64,000 bases of DNA. It comes from Bacillus methanolicus. Lineage in GTDB: Bacteria; Bacillota; Bacilli; Bacillales; Cytobacillaceae. The notes below the pieces were generated by a model. It ran no database searches and was not told where the DNA came from. It saw only the letters and a list, made by a program, of their open reading frames with translations. Positions within the stretch are counted from its first letter, which is position 1. The number at the start of each line of letters is the position of its first letter. Location: NCBI RefSeq assembly GCF_008764295.1, contig NZ_VTQX01000010.1:1-64000 (forward strand). Direction: 5' to 3'. This document shows positions 35,049-44,297 of the stretch, one piece after another. The translations under genes were made by a program, and so were the position numbers.

Positions 35049-35151
35049 AATAAAGCTTTGTTTTTGGCATTATCGGACCTTTCAGCATAGCTGAAGGAGT
35101 GGATTACACAATAATTTTTTAGCAACAAGCTTGTTTAACAAACCTAATGTA

Positions 35152-35191
35152 AAAGTCCGTGCATCTAAATGCTTGATGTGACGGGCTTTTT
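35152..35191 (+). terminator. intrinsic terminator after the FetAB pair
   Basis: AAAGTCCGTGCATC pairs imperfectly with GATGTGACGGGCTTT, followed by a T run. Confidence 0.65.
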
Positions 35192-35318
35192 CTCTATGAA
35201 CTTCTAGCATCCGGGAGTATCTGGGAGGAATATGGATGATTTATAAGGATACTCCACTTAACTTTGTACAGTTATTTCTGAACATACTTTTTTAACAGAA
35301 TAAAGCTATTTTTCGAGT

Positions 35319-35347
35319 TTGTTCATAGATTTATAGAAGAGTATAAT
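35319..35347 (+). promoter_or_regulatory. SigA promoter of opuA
   Basis: TTGTTC (35319-35324), a 17-bp spacer and a perfect TATAAT (35342-35347), 68 bases before the ATG. OpuA promoters are osmotically induced in Bacillus; the weak -35 box fits but does not prove this. Confidence 0.65.
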
Positions 35348-35415
35348 TAATAACCATGGATAAAATTTCTAAAAATGTCGTGCTGTTGCCTTAGAAAGTT
35401 AATAGAGGTGAAATA

Positions 35416-36624
35416 ATGAGTGATGCGAAAATAGAAGTCCGGAATGTGACGAAGGTCTTCGGAAAGTCTCCTCAGCAAGGAGTAAAAATGCTAAATGAAG
35501 GTCTAAGTAAAAAGCAAATACTTGAAAAAACCGGAATGACTGTGGGGGTCAATAAGGCGAGCTTCGAAGTGAGAAGCGGAGAGATATTTGTGATAATGGG
35601 CCTGTCGGGAAGTGGGAAATCAACATTAGTCCGAATGTTCAATCGATTAATTGATCCTACCGATGGCCAAGTACTTATAGATGGACAAGATATTGTCAAG
35701 ATGAAACCAAACGAATTAAGAGAAGTGCGACGTTCAAAAATAAGTATGGTCTTTCAGCGATTTGCCCTATTTCCACATCGTACGGTTTTGAGCAATACAG
35801 AATATGGTTTGGAAATTAAAGGCTCAGATCGAAAGCAGCAAAGGGAAAAGGCGTTGGAAGCTTTGAAACTTGTAGGTCTCGAAGGCTATGAAAATAGTTA
35901 TCCTAGTGAGCTAAGTGGAGGAATGCAGCAGCGGGTAGGTTTGGCCCGTGCTCTTGCGAATGATCCTGATGTTTTGCTTATGGATGAGGCATTTAGTGCT
36001 CTCGATCCGTTAATTCGCAAAGATATGCAAAATGAGCTGCTCGAACTTCAAGAGAAAATGGAAAAGACCATTATTTTTATTACCCATGATTTAGACGAAG
36101 CATTGCGCATCGGAGATAGAATTGCATTAATGAAAGACGGTTCCATTGTTCAAGTAGGAACACCTGAAGAAATTCTGATGAATCCAGCAAACGATTATGT
36201 AGAACGATTTGTTGAGGATGTTGACTTATCCAAAGTATTAACAGCAGCGCACGTCATGAAACGTCCAGAGAAAATCCTTGCTGATCGAGGATTAAGAGTC
36301 GCTTTGCAAATTATGAAGGATGCGGGAATTTCTAGTTTATACATTGTTGATAAAAAGCAAAAGCTTGTTGGAGCGATTACGGCTCAAGATGCAGCCGATG
36401 CATTGAAAAAAAATCAAAAAATCGAAGATATTATGATTCGCGATTTACAAACAGTCACACCTGATACATTAATTTCTGAGATGTTTGAACAGGTGGCTAC
36501 CGCCTCATTGCCCGTTGCGGTAATTGATGAAGAAGAGCGTTTAAAAGGAATCATCGTTCGCGGTGCTATTTTGGCTGCACTTGCTGGAGACGATATTCAA
36601 TTAAACGGAAATGAGGTGAAATAA
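35416..36624 (+). CDS. opuAA: glycine betaine ABC transporter ATPase, OpuAA
   Basis: This 402-aa ATPase drives uptake of glycine betaine, an osmoprotectant. Walker A is MGLSGSGKSTLVRMFNRLI, the signature LSGGMQQRVGLARAL, Walker B VLLMDEAFSALDPLIR, the H-loop ITHDLDEAL. Two CBS domains follow (about 275-390), which sense ionic strength in OpuA-type transporters. ATG 35416 follows GAGGTG. It is the first gene of opuAA-opuAB-opuAC. Confidence 0.93.
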   Translation: MSDAKIEVRNVTKVFGKSPQQGVKMLNEGLSKKQILEKTGMTVGVNKASFEVRSGEIFVIMGLSGSGKSTLVRMFNRLIDPTDGQVLIDGQDIVKMKPNELREVRRSKISMVFQRFALFPHRTVLSNTEYGLEIKGSDRKQQREKALEALKLVGLEGYENSYPSELSGGMQQRVGLARALANDPDVLLMDEAFSALDPLIRKDMQNELLELQEKMEKTIIFITHDLDEALRIGDRIALMKDGSIVQVGTPEEILMNPANDYVERFVEDVDLSKVLTAAHVMKRPEKILADRGLRVALQIMKDAGISSLYIVDKKQKLVGAITAQDAADALKKNQKIEDIMIRDLQTVTPDTLISEMFEQVATASLPVAVIDEEERLKGIIVRGAILAALAGDDIQLNGNEVK

Positions 36625-37458
36625 GTGACCTTACCAAAAATACCACTCGGCGATTGGGTCGATACATTTGTTGATTTTTTACAAGTTCAATTAGAGCCCC
36701 TATTTGATTTAATAAGAGATGGAATCGGCGGTTTTGTTGAATTTATTGTTTGGATATTATCATCTGTTCCTGCTGCTATTCTTATTATCCTATTTACAGC
36801 ACTTATGTTATGGGTCAGCAAGTGGACAAATGCTGTATTTACAGCAGTTGGACTTTTATTAATCTATAACTTGGGATACTGGGATGGGACCATCGACACT
36901 TTAGCGCTTGTGCTAACCTCAGTCGTTATTTCCATTATAATTGGGGTTCCAATCGGCATTTGGATTTCCCAAAATGATACAGCCCGAAATATTATTACAC
37001 CAATACTAGATTTCATGCAGACGATGCCTGCGTTTGTATATTTAATTCCAGCCATTCTTTTCTTTGGCATTGGGATGGTTCCAGGAATTATTGCGTCGGT
37101 TATTTTTGCGATGCCTCCGACGATCCGCTTAACGAACTTAGGGATTCGTCAAGTGCCAGAGGATTTAATTGAGGCAGCAAATGCATTTGGTTCAACTACG
37201 AAACAAAAATTATTTAAAGTACAGCTTCCTTTAGCGACACCAACCATTATGGCAGGAGTCAACCAAAGTGTGATGCTGTCACTTTCAATGGTTGTCATTG
37301 CGTCCCTAGTTGGAGCACCAGGTTTAGGTGCCGATGTGTATCGAGCTGTTACACAAATCAAGGTAGGAATTGGTTTTGAAGCTGGTCTAGCGATCGTCAT
37401 TTTAGCGATTGTATTAGACCGGATTTCTCAAAATATAGGAATGAAAAAACAAAAATAG
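36625..37458 (+). CDS. opuAB: glycine betaine ABC permease, OpuAB
   Basis: This 277-aa permease has about six to seven helices and the EAA loop QVPEDLIEAANAFGSTTKQKLFKVQLPLA. Characteristic segments are NDTARNIITPILDFMQTMPAFVYLIPAILFFGIG and VVIASLVGAPGLGADVYRA. The GTG start is immediately after the opuAA stop codon, so the two are translationally coupled. It forms the transmembrane channel of OpuA. Confidence 0.93.
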   Translation: MTLPKIPLGDWVDTFVDFLQVQLEPLFDLIRDGIGGFVEFIVWILSSVPAAILIILFTALMLWVSKWTNAVFTAVGLLLIYNLGYWDGTIDTLALVLTSVVISIIIGVPIGIWISQNDTARNIITPILDFMQTMPAFVYLIPAILFFGIGMVPGIIASVIFAMPPTIRLTNLGIRQVPEDLIEAANAFGSTTKQKLFKVQLPLATPTIMAGVNQSVMLSLSMVVIASLVGAPGLGADVYRAVTQIKVGIGFEAGLAIVILAIVLDRISQNIGMKKQK

Positions 37459-37472
37459 GGGGAGACATTTTG

Positions 37473-38384
37473 ATGTTTAAGAAAAAGTTTTTATTAGCAA
37501 TTGCGCTCTTGTTCACAATGTTGCTTGCGGCTTGTGGTGGTAATGATGAAGGTAGTAACAGTGGAGATGGAGAGTCATCTGACGGCGGTAGCGAGGGAGT
37601 CGGCGAACAAGTAGATTATAAAATTATTGGAATTGAGCCTGGTGCAGGCATCATGCAAGCAACGCAAACAGCTTTAGATGAATATGAAAATTTAGCTGAA
37701 TGGTCTCTTGTCGAGTCTTCTTCGGCTGCTATGGCTTCTGAGCTTCAAAAAGCTTATGATAAGCAAGAACCAATTATTGTTACTGGTTGGACACCACACT
37801 GGAAATTCGCGAAGTTTGATTTGAAATATTTAGAGGATCCAAAAGGTGTGTATGGTGAAGCTGAAGTAATTCAAACGTTAGTACGTGAAGGATTACAAGA
37901 GGAGCAACCAAGTGCGTATACGGTGTTAGACCAATTTTTCTGGACTCCTGATGATATGGCCGAGGTAATGGTAGAGATTCAGGAAGGCGCTGATCCTGCT
38001 GAAGCGGCGGCTGCTTGGGTAGAAGAAAATTCAGATAAAGTTGCTGAATGGACAAATGGGGCAGAAGAAGTCGATGGAGAGTCAATTAAGCTTGCTTATG
38101 TCGCTTGGGATTCTGAAATCGCAAGTACAAATGTTGTTGGGAATGTATTAGAAAGCATTGGATATGATGTCGATCTTCTTCAATTAGATGCAGGTCCAAT
38201 GTTTGCGGCAGTTGCTGAAGGTGATGCAGACGGAATGGTAGCAGCATGGTTACCAGGAACGCATGCATCGTACATGGAAGAGTACGGAGATAAGCTAGTA
38301 GACTTAGGTCCAAACCTTGAAGGTGCAGCAATTGGTCTTGTCGTACCTACCTATGTTGAGGCAGATTCAATTGAAGATTTATAA
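37473..38384 (+). CDS. opuAC: glycine betaine-binding lipoprotein, OpuAC
   Basis: This 303-aa lipoprotein captures glycine betaine outside the membrane. The signal peptide carries the lipobox LLAAC, so Cys is acylated near residue 20, followed by a Gly/Ser/Asp-rich linker. The OpuAC domain has aromatic cage residues in TGWTPHWKFAKFDLKY and AWDSEIAST; WLPGTHASY is also typical. ATG 37473 follows GGGGGAG. It is the last gene of the operon and is followed by a terminator. Confidence 0.94.
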   Translation: MFKKKFLLAIALLFTMLLAACGGNDEGSNSGDGESSDGGSEGVGEQVDYKIIGIEPGAGIMQATQTALDEYENLAEWSLVESSSAAMASELQKAYDKQEPIIVTGWTPHWKFAKFDLKYLEDPKGVYGEAEVIQTLVREGLQEEQPSAYTVLDQFFWTPDDMAEVMVEIQEGADPAEAAAAWVEENSDKVAEWTNGAEEVDGESIKLAYVAWDSEIASTNVVGNVLESIGYDVDLLQLDAGPMFAAVAEGDADGMVAAWLPGTHASYMEEYGDKLVDLGPNLEGAAIGLVVPTYVEADSIEDL

Positions 38385-38388
38385 GAAT

Positions 38389-38424
38389 AAAAATGATGCT
38401 CAGAAATCTCTGGGCATCATTTTT
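38389..38424 (+). terminator. terminator of opuA
   Basis: AAAAATGATGC (38389-38399) pairs with GCATCATTTTT (38414-38424), and inner CAGA/TCTG pairs extend the stem. Confidence 0.88.
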
Positions 38425-38474
38425 AATTGGAGGGGGAAAATAATGCTAATTGAAACATACTAGGAGGTATTTTA

Positions 38475-39326
38475 GTGGACAAAGAAATGAATTACGGTAG
38501 TGATTACACATTTATTCCCGCTACTTCAATAGGAAGCGGAATTGGAATAGAGGTATTACCCGATTTGTATTCACATACAATTCAAATTGTAAACATCATT
38601 CTAGTCGGCACTGCTGGTGAGTTTGTTTTAGTAGATGCAGGAATGCCGGGAGCGTCGGAGGAGATCATTTCAATCATTGAGAAGCGCTTCGGAATGGGGA
38701 GCCGCCCAAAAGCAATACTATTAACCCATGGGCATTTTGATCATGTTGGAAGTATTATTGAACTAATTGAACATTGGAATGTTCCCGTCTATGGGCATGA
38801 ACTAGAATTGCCATTTTTATCTGGAGAAAGGAGTTACCCTGAACCAGATCCAACGGTGGAAGGTGGAATGGTAGCGAAGATGTCGAAGTTTTTTCCAAAT
38901 GAGCCCGTAAATTTAGGGAAGCATGTCCAAAAGCTACCTAATGATGGTACAGTGCCGTTTATGCCAGGCTTTAAATGGATACACACACCTGGACATACAC
39001 CAGGGCACGTCTCCTTTTTTCGTGAATCGGATCGGGCATTAATTGTTGGTGATGCCTTTGTCACGGTGAAGCAGGAATATTTATATAAAGTCATGACGCA
39101 AGAGCAAGAAATTAGCGGACCACCACGATATTTTACGAATGACTGGAAAGCAGCGAAGGAATCAGTGACACGGTTGCATGGATTAAATCCAACTGTTGCG
39201 TTGACAGGGCATGGACTACCGATGTCTGGAGAACTTTTAACTGAAAGTCTAACGAAATTGGTGCAAGAATTTGAGCAAATAGCTCTTCCGGACTATGGAA
39301 AGTATGTTGATGGGGATCTACATTAG
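38475..39326 (+). CDS. MBL-fold metallo-hydrolase
   Basis: This 283-aa hydrolase has the zinc motif LTHGHFDHVGS (His-x-His-x-Asp-His, about 77-87), TPGHTPGHVSFF and VGDAF. Residues near the C-terminus include LTGHGLPM, giving the last His. The arrangement resembles glyoxalase II and lactonase-like enzymes, but the substrate is unknown. The GTG start is 7 bases after AGGAGG. It is monocistronic, facing the UPF0210 pair, with a tandem repeat array between. Confidence 0.87.
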   Translation: MDKEMNYGSDYTFIPATSIGSGIGIEVLPDLYSHTIQIVNIILVGTAGEFVLVDAGMPGASEEIISIIEKRFGMGSRPKAILLTHGHFDHVGSIIELIEHWNVPVYGHELELPFLSGERSYPEPDPTVEGGMVAKMSKFFPNEPVNLGKHVQKLPNDGTVPFMPGFKWIHTPGHTPGHVSFFRESDRALIVGDAFVTVKQEYLYKVMTQEQEISGPPRYFTNDWKAAKESVTRLHGLNPTVALTGHGLPMSGELLTESLTKLVQEFEQIALPDYGKYVDGDLH

Positions 39327-39360
39327 TTTTTATGTAAAATAAGCTGACCAAAAAGACGAT

Positions 39361-39470
39361 ATCGGCGAAAATTTGTAAATATCGGCGAAAAAATCTATAT
39401 ATCGGCGAAAATTTTCGTATATCGGCGAAAAAATCTATATATCGGCGAAAATTTTCGTATATCGGCGAAA
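39361..39470. repeat. tandem array, 6 copies, exact 20-bp period
   Basis: ATCGGCGAAA starts at 39361, 39381, 39401, 39421, 39441 and 39461. The second half of each unit alternates between TTTTCGTAT and AAATCTATAT types. It lies between the convergent 3' ends of the MBL gene and the UPF0210 gene. It shares its period and the ATATCGG core with 4929-5030. Confidence 0.92.
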
Positions 39471-39516
39471 CGCATATACTCGTTAAAAATGAGGCGGATA
39501 AAATCCGCCTCATTCA

Positions 39517-40878
39517 CTAATTAATTAACGACTGTAACGGAGCAGGAATGCGTCCGCCACGCTTGATCATTTTTTCAGAACTATAAGGGTTTACCCCCAT
39601 GACAGGGGCTCGACCTAGTAAGCCACCAAATTCGACCATATCTCCTTCTTTCATGCCAGGAACAGGGATGATTCGAACCGCCGTGGTCTTTTTATTTATC
39701 ATTCCGATTGCCGCCTCATCTGCAATAATCCCTGCCAATGTAGCCGGAGTAGCATCTCCCGTTAACGCAATCATATCGAGGCCCACAGAGCAGACACAAG
39801 TCATTGCTTCGAGCTTTGATAACGATAAGGCCTCATCTAGAATCCCGCGAATCATTCCGTTATCCTCACTAACGGGGATAAATGCGCCACTTAAGCCGCC
39901 AACATAGGAACTGGCCATCGCTCCCCCTTTTTTAACGGCGTCGTTCATTAATGCAAGGGCTGCGATCGTTCCGTGGGTACCAACTCGTTCTAAGCCAATC
40001 TCCTCCAAAATTTCCGCAACACTATCATTCATCGCATTGGTTGGGGCGAGGGAGAGATCCATAATTCCAAATGGAACGCCAAGCCTTTCGGCAACGACAC
40101 GACCAATAAGTTCCCCTGCACGAGTTATTTTGAAGGCCGTTTTCTTAATGATATCACTTACTTCACCAAGGTCTGCATGAGGGTATCGTTTCAACGCACT
40201 TAATACAACACCTGGACCACTCACTCCCACATTCAAGACAACTTCGCCTTCCCCTGCACCATGAAAGGCGCCAGCCATAAAAGGATTGTCCTCAACAGGG
40301 TTACAAAACACAACGAGCTTTGCACAGGCAAGACCATTTTGCTCCTTGCTTTTTTCCGCTGCCTCTTTAATAATTTCTCCCATTTTACGAACAGCGTCCA
40401 TATTGATGCCAGCGCGTGTCGTACCCACAGAAACGGAGGCGCATACTCTTTCAGTAACACTTAAGGCTTCTGGCAGGGCATCAAGCAATGTTTGTTCACC
40501 AACGGAAATGCCTTTATGAATGAGAGCTGAATACCCTCCAATAAAGTCAACACCAAGGGCAATTGCTGCTTTATCTAACGTTTTTGCAAGCTCAACAGCT
40601 TGTTCAACGGAAGCATGTCCAAGAATTTCAGCAATTGGCGTAATCGAAATCCGTTTATTGATAATCGGAATACCGAATTCTCGCTCTACCTTTTCTGCCG
40701 TGGCTTTTAAATCCTTTGCATAGTAGGTAATTTTCTCATAGACCTTTTTATTCATTTGCTCAAAATCAGAATCTGCGCAATCTCGTAAGCTGATGCCCAT
40801 CGTTACTGTGCGGATATCAAGGTTTTCCATTTGCACCATTCTGATTGTTTCCATCATTTCATTAACAGCAAAGTTCAT
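39517..40878 (-). CDS. UPF0210/DUF711 (PFL family) protein
   Basis: This is a 453-aa protein of the UPF0210 family, distantly related to pyruvate formate-lyase-like folds. Conserved segments include [30 protein letters not shown] and [17 protein letters not shown]. Glycine-rich stretches such as [17 protein letters not shown] and [19 protein letters not shown] are also seen. No radical-Gly or other catalytic proof is visible. It follows the ACT gene by 15 bases, the common pairing, and lies under a glycine riboswitch, so a role in glycine or one-carbon metabolism is inferred. The function is not established. Confidence 0.87.
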   Translation of the reverse strand: MNFAVNEMMETIRMVQMENLDIRTVTMGISLRDCADSDFEQMNKKVYEKITYYAKDLKATAEKVEREFGIPIINKRISITPIAEILGHASVEQAVELAKTLDKAAIALGVDFIGGYSALIHKGISVGEQTLLDALPEALSVTERVCASVSVGTTRAGINMDAVRKMGEIIKEAAEKSKEQNGLACAKLVVFCNPVEDNPFMAGAFHGAGEGEVVLNVGVSGPGVVLSALKRYPHADLGEVSDIIKKTAFKITRAGELIGRVVAERLGVPFGIMDLSLAPTNAMNDSVAEILEEIGLERVGTHGTIAALALMNDAVKKGGAMASSYVGGLSGAFIPVSEDNGMIRGILDEALSLSKLEAMTCVCSVGLDMIALTGDATPATLAGIIADEAAIGMINKKTTAVRIIPVPGMKEGDMVEFGGLLGRAPVMGVNPYSSEKMIKRGGRIPAPLQSLIN

Positions 40879-40893
40879 GTTCGTTCTCCTCTC

Positions 40894-41169
40894 TTACACT
40901 CGGTGCATGGCCTGAAAAATGTCCTCGAGTTGGACATTGATCGTTAATCCAAGAGCTTCTCCTAAATCGGCAAGCTTTTGTTGTAAAGCTTCCAAATCCT
41001 CATATTTTGTCACATCAATGATCATCATCATGGTGAAAAAGTCTTGTAAAATAGTTTGACTAATATCGAGAATATTAATTTTTTCTTCAGCTAGGATCGT
41101 CGTAACTTTTGCGATTATTCCTACCTGATCCTTTCCGATTACACTAACTATGGCTCTTTTTTGTTCCAA
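40894..41169 (-). CDS. ACT domain protein, UPF0237
   Basis: This 91-aa protein is a single ACT domain of the UPF0237 family: RAIVSVIGKDQVGIIAKVTTILAEEKINILDISQTI. ACT domains usually bind amino acids; in this family the ligand is unknown. It is the first gene of a two-gene operon with the UPF0210 protein, 80 bases or so downstream of a glycine riboswitch, which makes glycine or serine a reasonable candidate ligand. GAGGTGATTT lies before its ATG. Confidence 0.9.
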   Translation of the reverse strand: MEQKRAIVSVIGKDQVGIIAKVTTILAEEKINILDISQTILQDFFTMMMIIDVTKYEDLEALQQKLADLGEALGLTINVQLEDIFQAMHRV

Positions 41170-41195
41170 TTAAATCACCTCAAAAAATAGTATTA

Positions 41196-41222
41196 AAAAA
41201 GGAGACTGGTTTCCCAATCTCC
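41196..41222 (-). terminator. riboswitch expression-platform terminator
   Basis: On the minus strand GGAGATTGG and CCAGTCTCC (41202-41223 region) pair around a GAAA loop, followed by six T. Ligand binding in the aptamer would decide whether it forms. Confidence 0.82.
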
Positions 41223-41249
41223 ATAAGACGTAGAATAACAAATGTTACT

Positions 41250-41308
41250 CTTCTGTCCTTTTGCCTGAGATTGTGAATCCTTCGGCGCCGCAAGGGTCTC
41301 TCCAGAAG
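41250..41308 (-). ncRNA. glycine riboswitch aptamer (single)
   Basis: On the minus strand the core shows CTTCTGGAGAGACC, then GGCGCCGAAGG, TCTCAGGCAAAAGGAC and closing CAGAAG, all consensus elements of the glycine aptamer. P1 is CTTCTG/CAGAAG. Only one aptamer core is seen, so it is a singlet; a possible ghost stem GTTAT/ATAAC lies upstream (about 41318-41340). A terminator at 41201-41222 forms the expression platform. Glycine usually turns such genes on. Confidence 0.93.
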
Positions 41309-41433
41309 CTGCTCCTGTTATAGTGTTACCCATAACATTCATCGCTAAAGTGAATCATTTTGAAAAAACGATTCAATATGAAATTATTTTTAAAATATAA
41401 CAATGTCTCGACAAGAAATCAATGAAAAAATTT

Positions 41434-42324
41434 TTATTTCTCATTTTTTACATATTCATTAATGAACTTTTCTAGCTTTTGCATACCCGCTGTCCTTTTT
41501 AATTGCGGTTCCTTTTTTAGCGTATCAAGGACACTATCAATTAAATAAAGGCGTGGCTCTTGTCTATTGATTAATTCTTCATAAATGAAGTCCAATAACT
41601 CGACCTGTTTCTTTGAACCAATATTTTGAGTAAATGGCTTTTTTAAGTTAAGAATAATGCGATGCAGTGCTTGTTGAAAAGCTTGGTTATTCTTTTTTCC
41701 GTTCGGGCTCCACGCATCTAGTAGTTCTGGTTCAAGGAGCTGTTCGCCAGATTGGGAGACCTCTTCAATAATTTTAGCAATTCTGTTGACGCTGTAGCGG
41801 ACAACAAGATGGATCGCATGTGGAGACTTTACCGCAATCGAATAGTTTTTCAGCATATGGCTTAAAATGCCCATAAACATGCTGGCACAGTCTAATAAAT
41901 AGGGTTTTTTATCTTCTCCAAAAATCGCTACAAATCGTTCATATAACCAGCGTAAACTTTTAAAGGAGCCTATTTTAATAAATTGTTTAAGCTCCTCATC
42001 ATTAGAAACATAAACTTCTTCAAAAAGGGCTGTTAAATTATTGGAACGATTCATTTCGAGCTGCAGTTCCATTTGTTTTATAAAAATTTCTATATCTGAA
42101 GGATCTTGTCCGATTAACAATTCATTACGTTCTTTTTCCATCTGTTTATAGAGGGTTGTGAAAAGAGCGATTAATAATTCGTTTTTAGATGAAAAATAGT
42201 TATAAAAGGTTCCTTTAGCAATGCCGCTGTAATCGAGGATGTCTTGAATAGAGGTTGCTTGAAAGCCTTTATCGATAAATAGTTGATGAGCCATTTTAAT
42301 CACATGCTGTTTTCTGTCTTTCAT
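41434..42324 (-). CDS. TetR/AcrR-family regulator
   Basis: This 296-aa regulator is longer than typical TetR proteins. The HTH is at about 20-45 (IQDILDYSGIAKGTFYNYFSSKNELL). The C-terminal ligand domain holds about 230 residues, including SPHAIHLVVRYSVNRIAKI and a final block of about 60 residues beyond the usual length. ATG 42324 is placed 6-8 bases after AAAGG; GTG 42333 and ATG 42330 are in frame. It is divergent from the MFS exporter gene and probably represses it. Confidence 0.85.
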   Translation of the reverse strand: MKDRKQHVIKMAHQLFIDKGFQATSIQDILDYSGIAKGTFYNYFSSKNELLIALFTTLYKQMEKERNELLIGQDPSDIEIFIKQMELQLEMNRSNNLTALFEEVYVSNDEELKQFIKIGSFKSLRWLYERFVAIFGEDKKPYLLDCASMFMGILSHMLKNYSIAVKSPHAIHLVVRYSVNRIAKIIEEVSQSGEQLLEPELLDAWSPNGKKNNQAFQQALHRIILNLKKPFTQNIGSKKQVELLDFIYEELINRQEPRLYLIDSVLDTLKKEPQLKRTAGMQKLEKFINEYVKNEK

Positions 42325-42368
42325 ATTCATCACCTTTAATAGAGAGATTGTACCGATTGTCTAATTTG

Positions 42369-42492
42369 ATAGTACATGATTTTGATTAATTCCTCAATGT
42401 GGTAAAAAATCTGGTTTTTTTCAATTGCTTTTTTTGAACTGCTGGTATATGATAAGTCTTATGTGAAATCCGAGTATAATATAATGTACTAT
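42369..42492. promoter_or_regulatory. inverted ATAGTACAT pair in the TetR/MFS gap
   Basis: ATAGTACAT at 42369-42377 is repeated as its reverse complement at 42484-42492, one next to each divergent gene. The second copy lies just after the -10 TATAAT (42475-42480) of the exporter gene. These may be operator half-sites for the TetR protein. This is inference from placement only. Confidence 0.45.
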
Positions 42493-42512
42493 ACGTCTAA
42501 GGGGGAAACACA

Positions 42513-44015
42513 ATGGATAACACGATTGGAACGTCTAGTCGTCCACCATATGGCATCATTGCGATACTAATGATTGGTGCATTTATTGCGTTTTTAAATA
42601 ATACTTTATTAAATATCGCATTGCCATCCATTATGGAAGAATTGAAAGTGGGTCCGTCAACTGTACAGTGGTTGACGACAGGGTTTATGCTCGTTAACGG
42701 AGTATTAATCCCAGCTTCCGCTTTTTTAATTGAGAAATACAGTGTCCGCCGTTTGTTTTTAGTGGCGATGAGTTTATTTACTATTGGTACAGTGGTAGCA
42801 GGTATGGCTCATGCATTTCCGCTCTTGCTGGCAGGACGGATGCTGCAAGCTTCAGGTTCAGCAGTGATGATGCCGCTCTTGATGAATGTGATGCTGGTAA
42901 GCTTCCCTGTTGAAAAAAGGGGGACCGCAATGGGGATGTTTGGTTTGATCCTTATGGCTGCACCTGCAATTGGTCCAACACTATCAGGGTGGATTATTGA
43001 GCATTATGATTGGAGAATGCTCTTCCATTTTATTACGCCAATAGCTGCCGCTGTTTTCATTCTTGGTTTCTTCTTATTGAAGGATAAAAAGGAAAAATCA
43101 AATCTTCATCTTGACCTATTTTCATTAATTTTATCAAGTTTAGGCTTCGGTGGAGTATTGTATGGATTTAGTTCAGCAGGAAATAAAGGCTGGGACAGTG
43201 TCCATGTATATGGGGCGATTGCAATAGGGGTCGTTACATTAGTATGGTTTATTCTTCGTCAAGCAAAATTAGAGCGGCCAATGTTGAACTTCCATGTCTT
43301 TAAATTCCCGATGTTTGCCCTTTCTTCATCAATTACGATGGTTGTCAACATGGCAATGTTTTCAGGAATGCTCTTGCTTCCCATTTATGTCCAAACGTTG
43401 CGTGGAATATCACCGATGGATGCCGGCTTACTAATGCTCCCGGGGGCGTTAGCAATGGCTTTGATGTCCCCGGTTACAGGAAGACTTTTTGATAAGTTTG
43501 GCGGAAAGGTTTTAGCAATAATTGGGTTGGGCATTATGATCGTAACAACCTTTTTGTTTAGTAAACTTACGTTTGAAACAGGTTATACTCATCTCATGAT
43601 TTTGCATGCGATTCGCATGTTAGGAATGTCGATGGTCATGATGCCTGTTTCCACTAATGGATTAAATCAATTGCCTAAACGTTTCTATCCGCACGGTACG
43701 GCAATGAACAATACCCTTAATCAAGTGTCTGGTGCGATCGGTACGGCTCTTTTAGTAACGGTTATGTCAACCCGCACTGAAACACATGCAACAGAAATTG
43801 CGAAATCATTAACAACACAGCCAACAGAGGCAATGAAATTACAAATTGAAGCGCAAGCGATGTTAGAAGGGATTAATGATGCCTTTTTCGTAGCATCTAT
43901 CATCACGATACTGGCATTTATCCTTGCATTCTTTATTAAACGTTCAACAGAATCAGAAGATCCCCAGCAAGAAACAGCAAAACCGCAAGTAAAATCAAAA
44001 CTTGTTGGAAACTAA
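42513..44015 (+). CDS. DHA2-family MFS multidrug exporter (EmrB/QacA type)
   Basis: This 500-aa major facilitator has 14 predicted helices, the DHA2 layout. LPSIMEELKVGPSTVQWLTTGFMLVNGVLIPASAFL is the usual N-terminal pattern and AGRMLQASGSAVMMPL the motif B region. RGTAMGMFGLILMAAPAIGPTLSGW matches motif C. It should export drugs or toxic compounds by proton antiport. AGGGGG precedes the ATG. It is divergent from its likely TetR repressor. Confidence 0.92.
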   Translation: MDNTIGTSSRPPYGIIAILMIGAFIAFLNNTLLNIALPSIMEELKVGPSTVQWLTTGFMLVNGVLIPASAFLIEKYSVRRLFLVAMSLFTIGTVVAGMAHAFPLLLAGRMLQASGSAVMMPLLMNVMLVSFPVEKRGTAMGMFGLILMAAPAIGPTLSGWIIEHYDWRMLFHFITPIAAAVFILGFFLLKDKKEKSNLHLDLFSLILSSLGFGGVLYGFSSAGNKGWDSVHVYGAIAIGVVTLVWFILRQAKLERPMLNFHVFKFPMFALSSSITMVVNMAMFSGMLLLPIYVQTLRGISPMDAGLLMLPGALAMALMSPVTGRLFDKFGGKVLAIIGLGIMIVTTFLFSKLTFETGYTHLMILHAIRMLGMSMVMMPVSTNGLNQLPKRFYPHGTAMNNTLNQVSGAIGTALLVTVMSTRTETHATEIAKSLTTQPTEAMKLQIEAQAMLEGINDAFFVASIITILAFILAFFIKRSTESEDPQQETAKPQVKSKLVGN

Positions 44016-44156
44016 GTAAACTTAACAAAGAGATAAGGCTGTAGATAAACTTGAAGATCAGGTTTGTCTGCAGTCTTATTTTTGTTGAGGAGCCAAAAGC
44101 ATCTCGAGGGGCGAGAATTGCCGTTGTCACAAGTTAGCCTTATTATGGTGACGATG

Positions 44157-44276
44157 TTATTTACTTTCCGCTTTGCTACTCTCTTTCTTCTTTTTAAAAT
44201 GGCGCAGGATGGGCATCGGTTTGCTGTTCATAATAAACCAAATGATTACCGGACCTAAAAAGTTTAATGCAATCAT
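44157..44276 (-). pseudogene. C-terminal membrane-protein remnant
   Basis: A minus-strand frame from ATG 44276 to TAA 44157 gives 39 residues, a single hydrophobic helix (LNFLGPVIIWFIM) and a KKKKESSKAESK tail. It continues upstream to about 44320 without a start or a ribosome site. It looks like the 3' end of a lost membrane protein gene. Confidence 0.35.
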
Positions 44277-44297
44277 GATAAAAATAATTGGAAGTAA

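Noticed and set aside
39133-39513. 126-aa minus-strand ORF containing FADIRKFSPIYRF repeats
   Set aside because: Read-through of the second tandem array and antisense to the MBL gene.
41309-41380. Second glycine aptamer upstream of the first
   Set aside because: The conserved GGCGCCGAAGG core is absent; at most a ghost stem is present.
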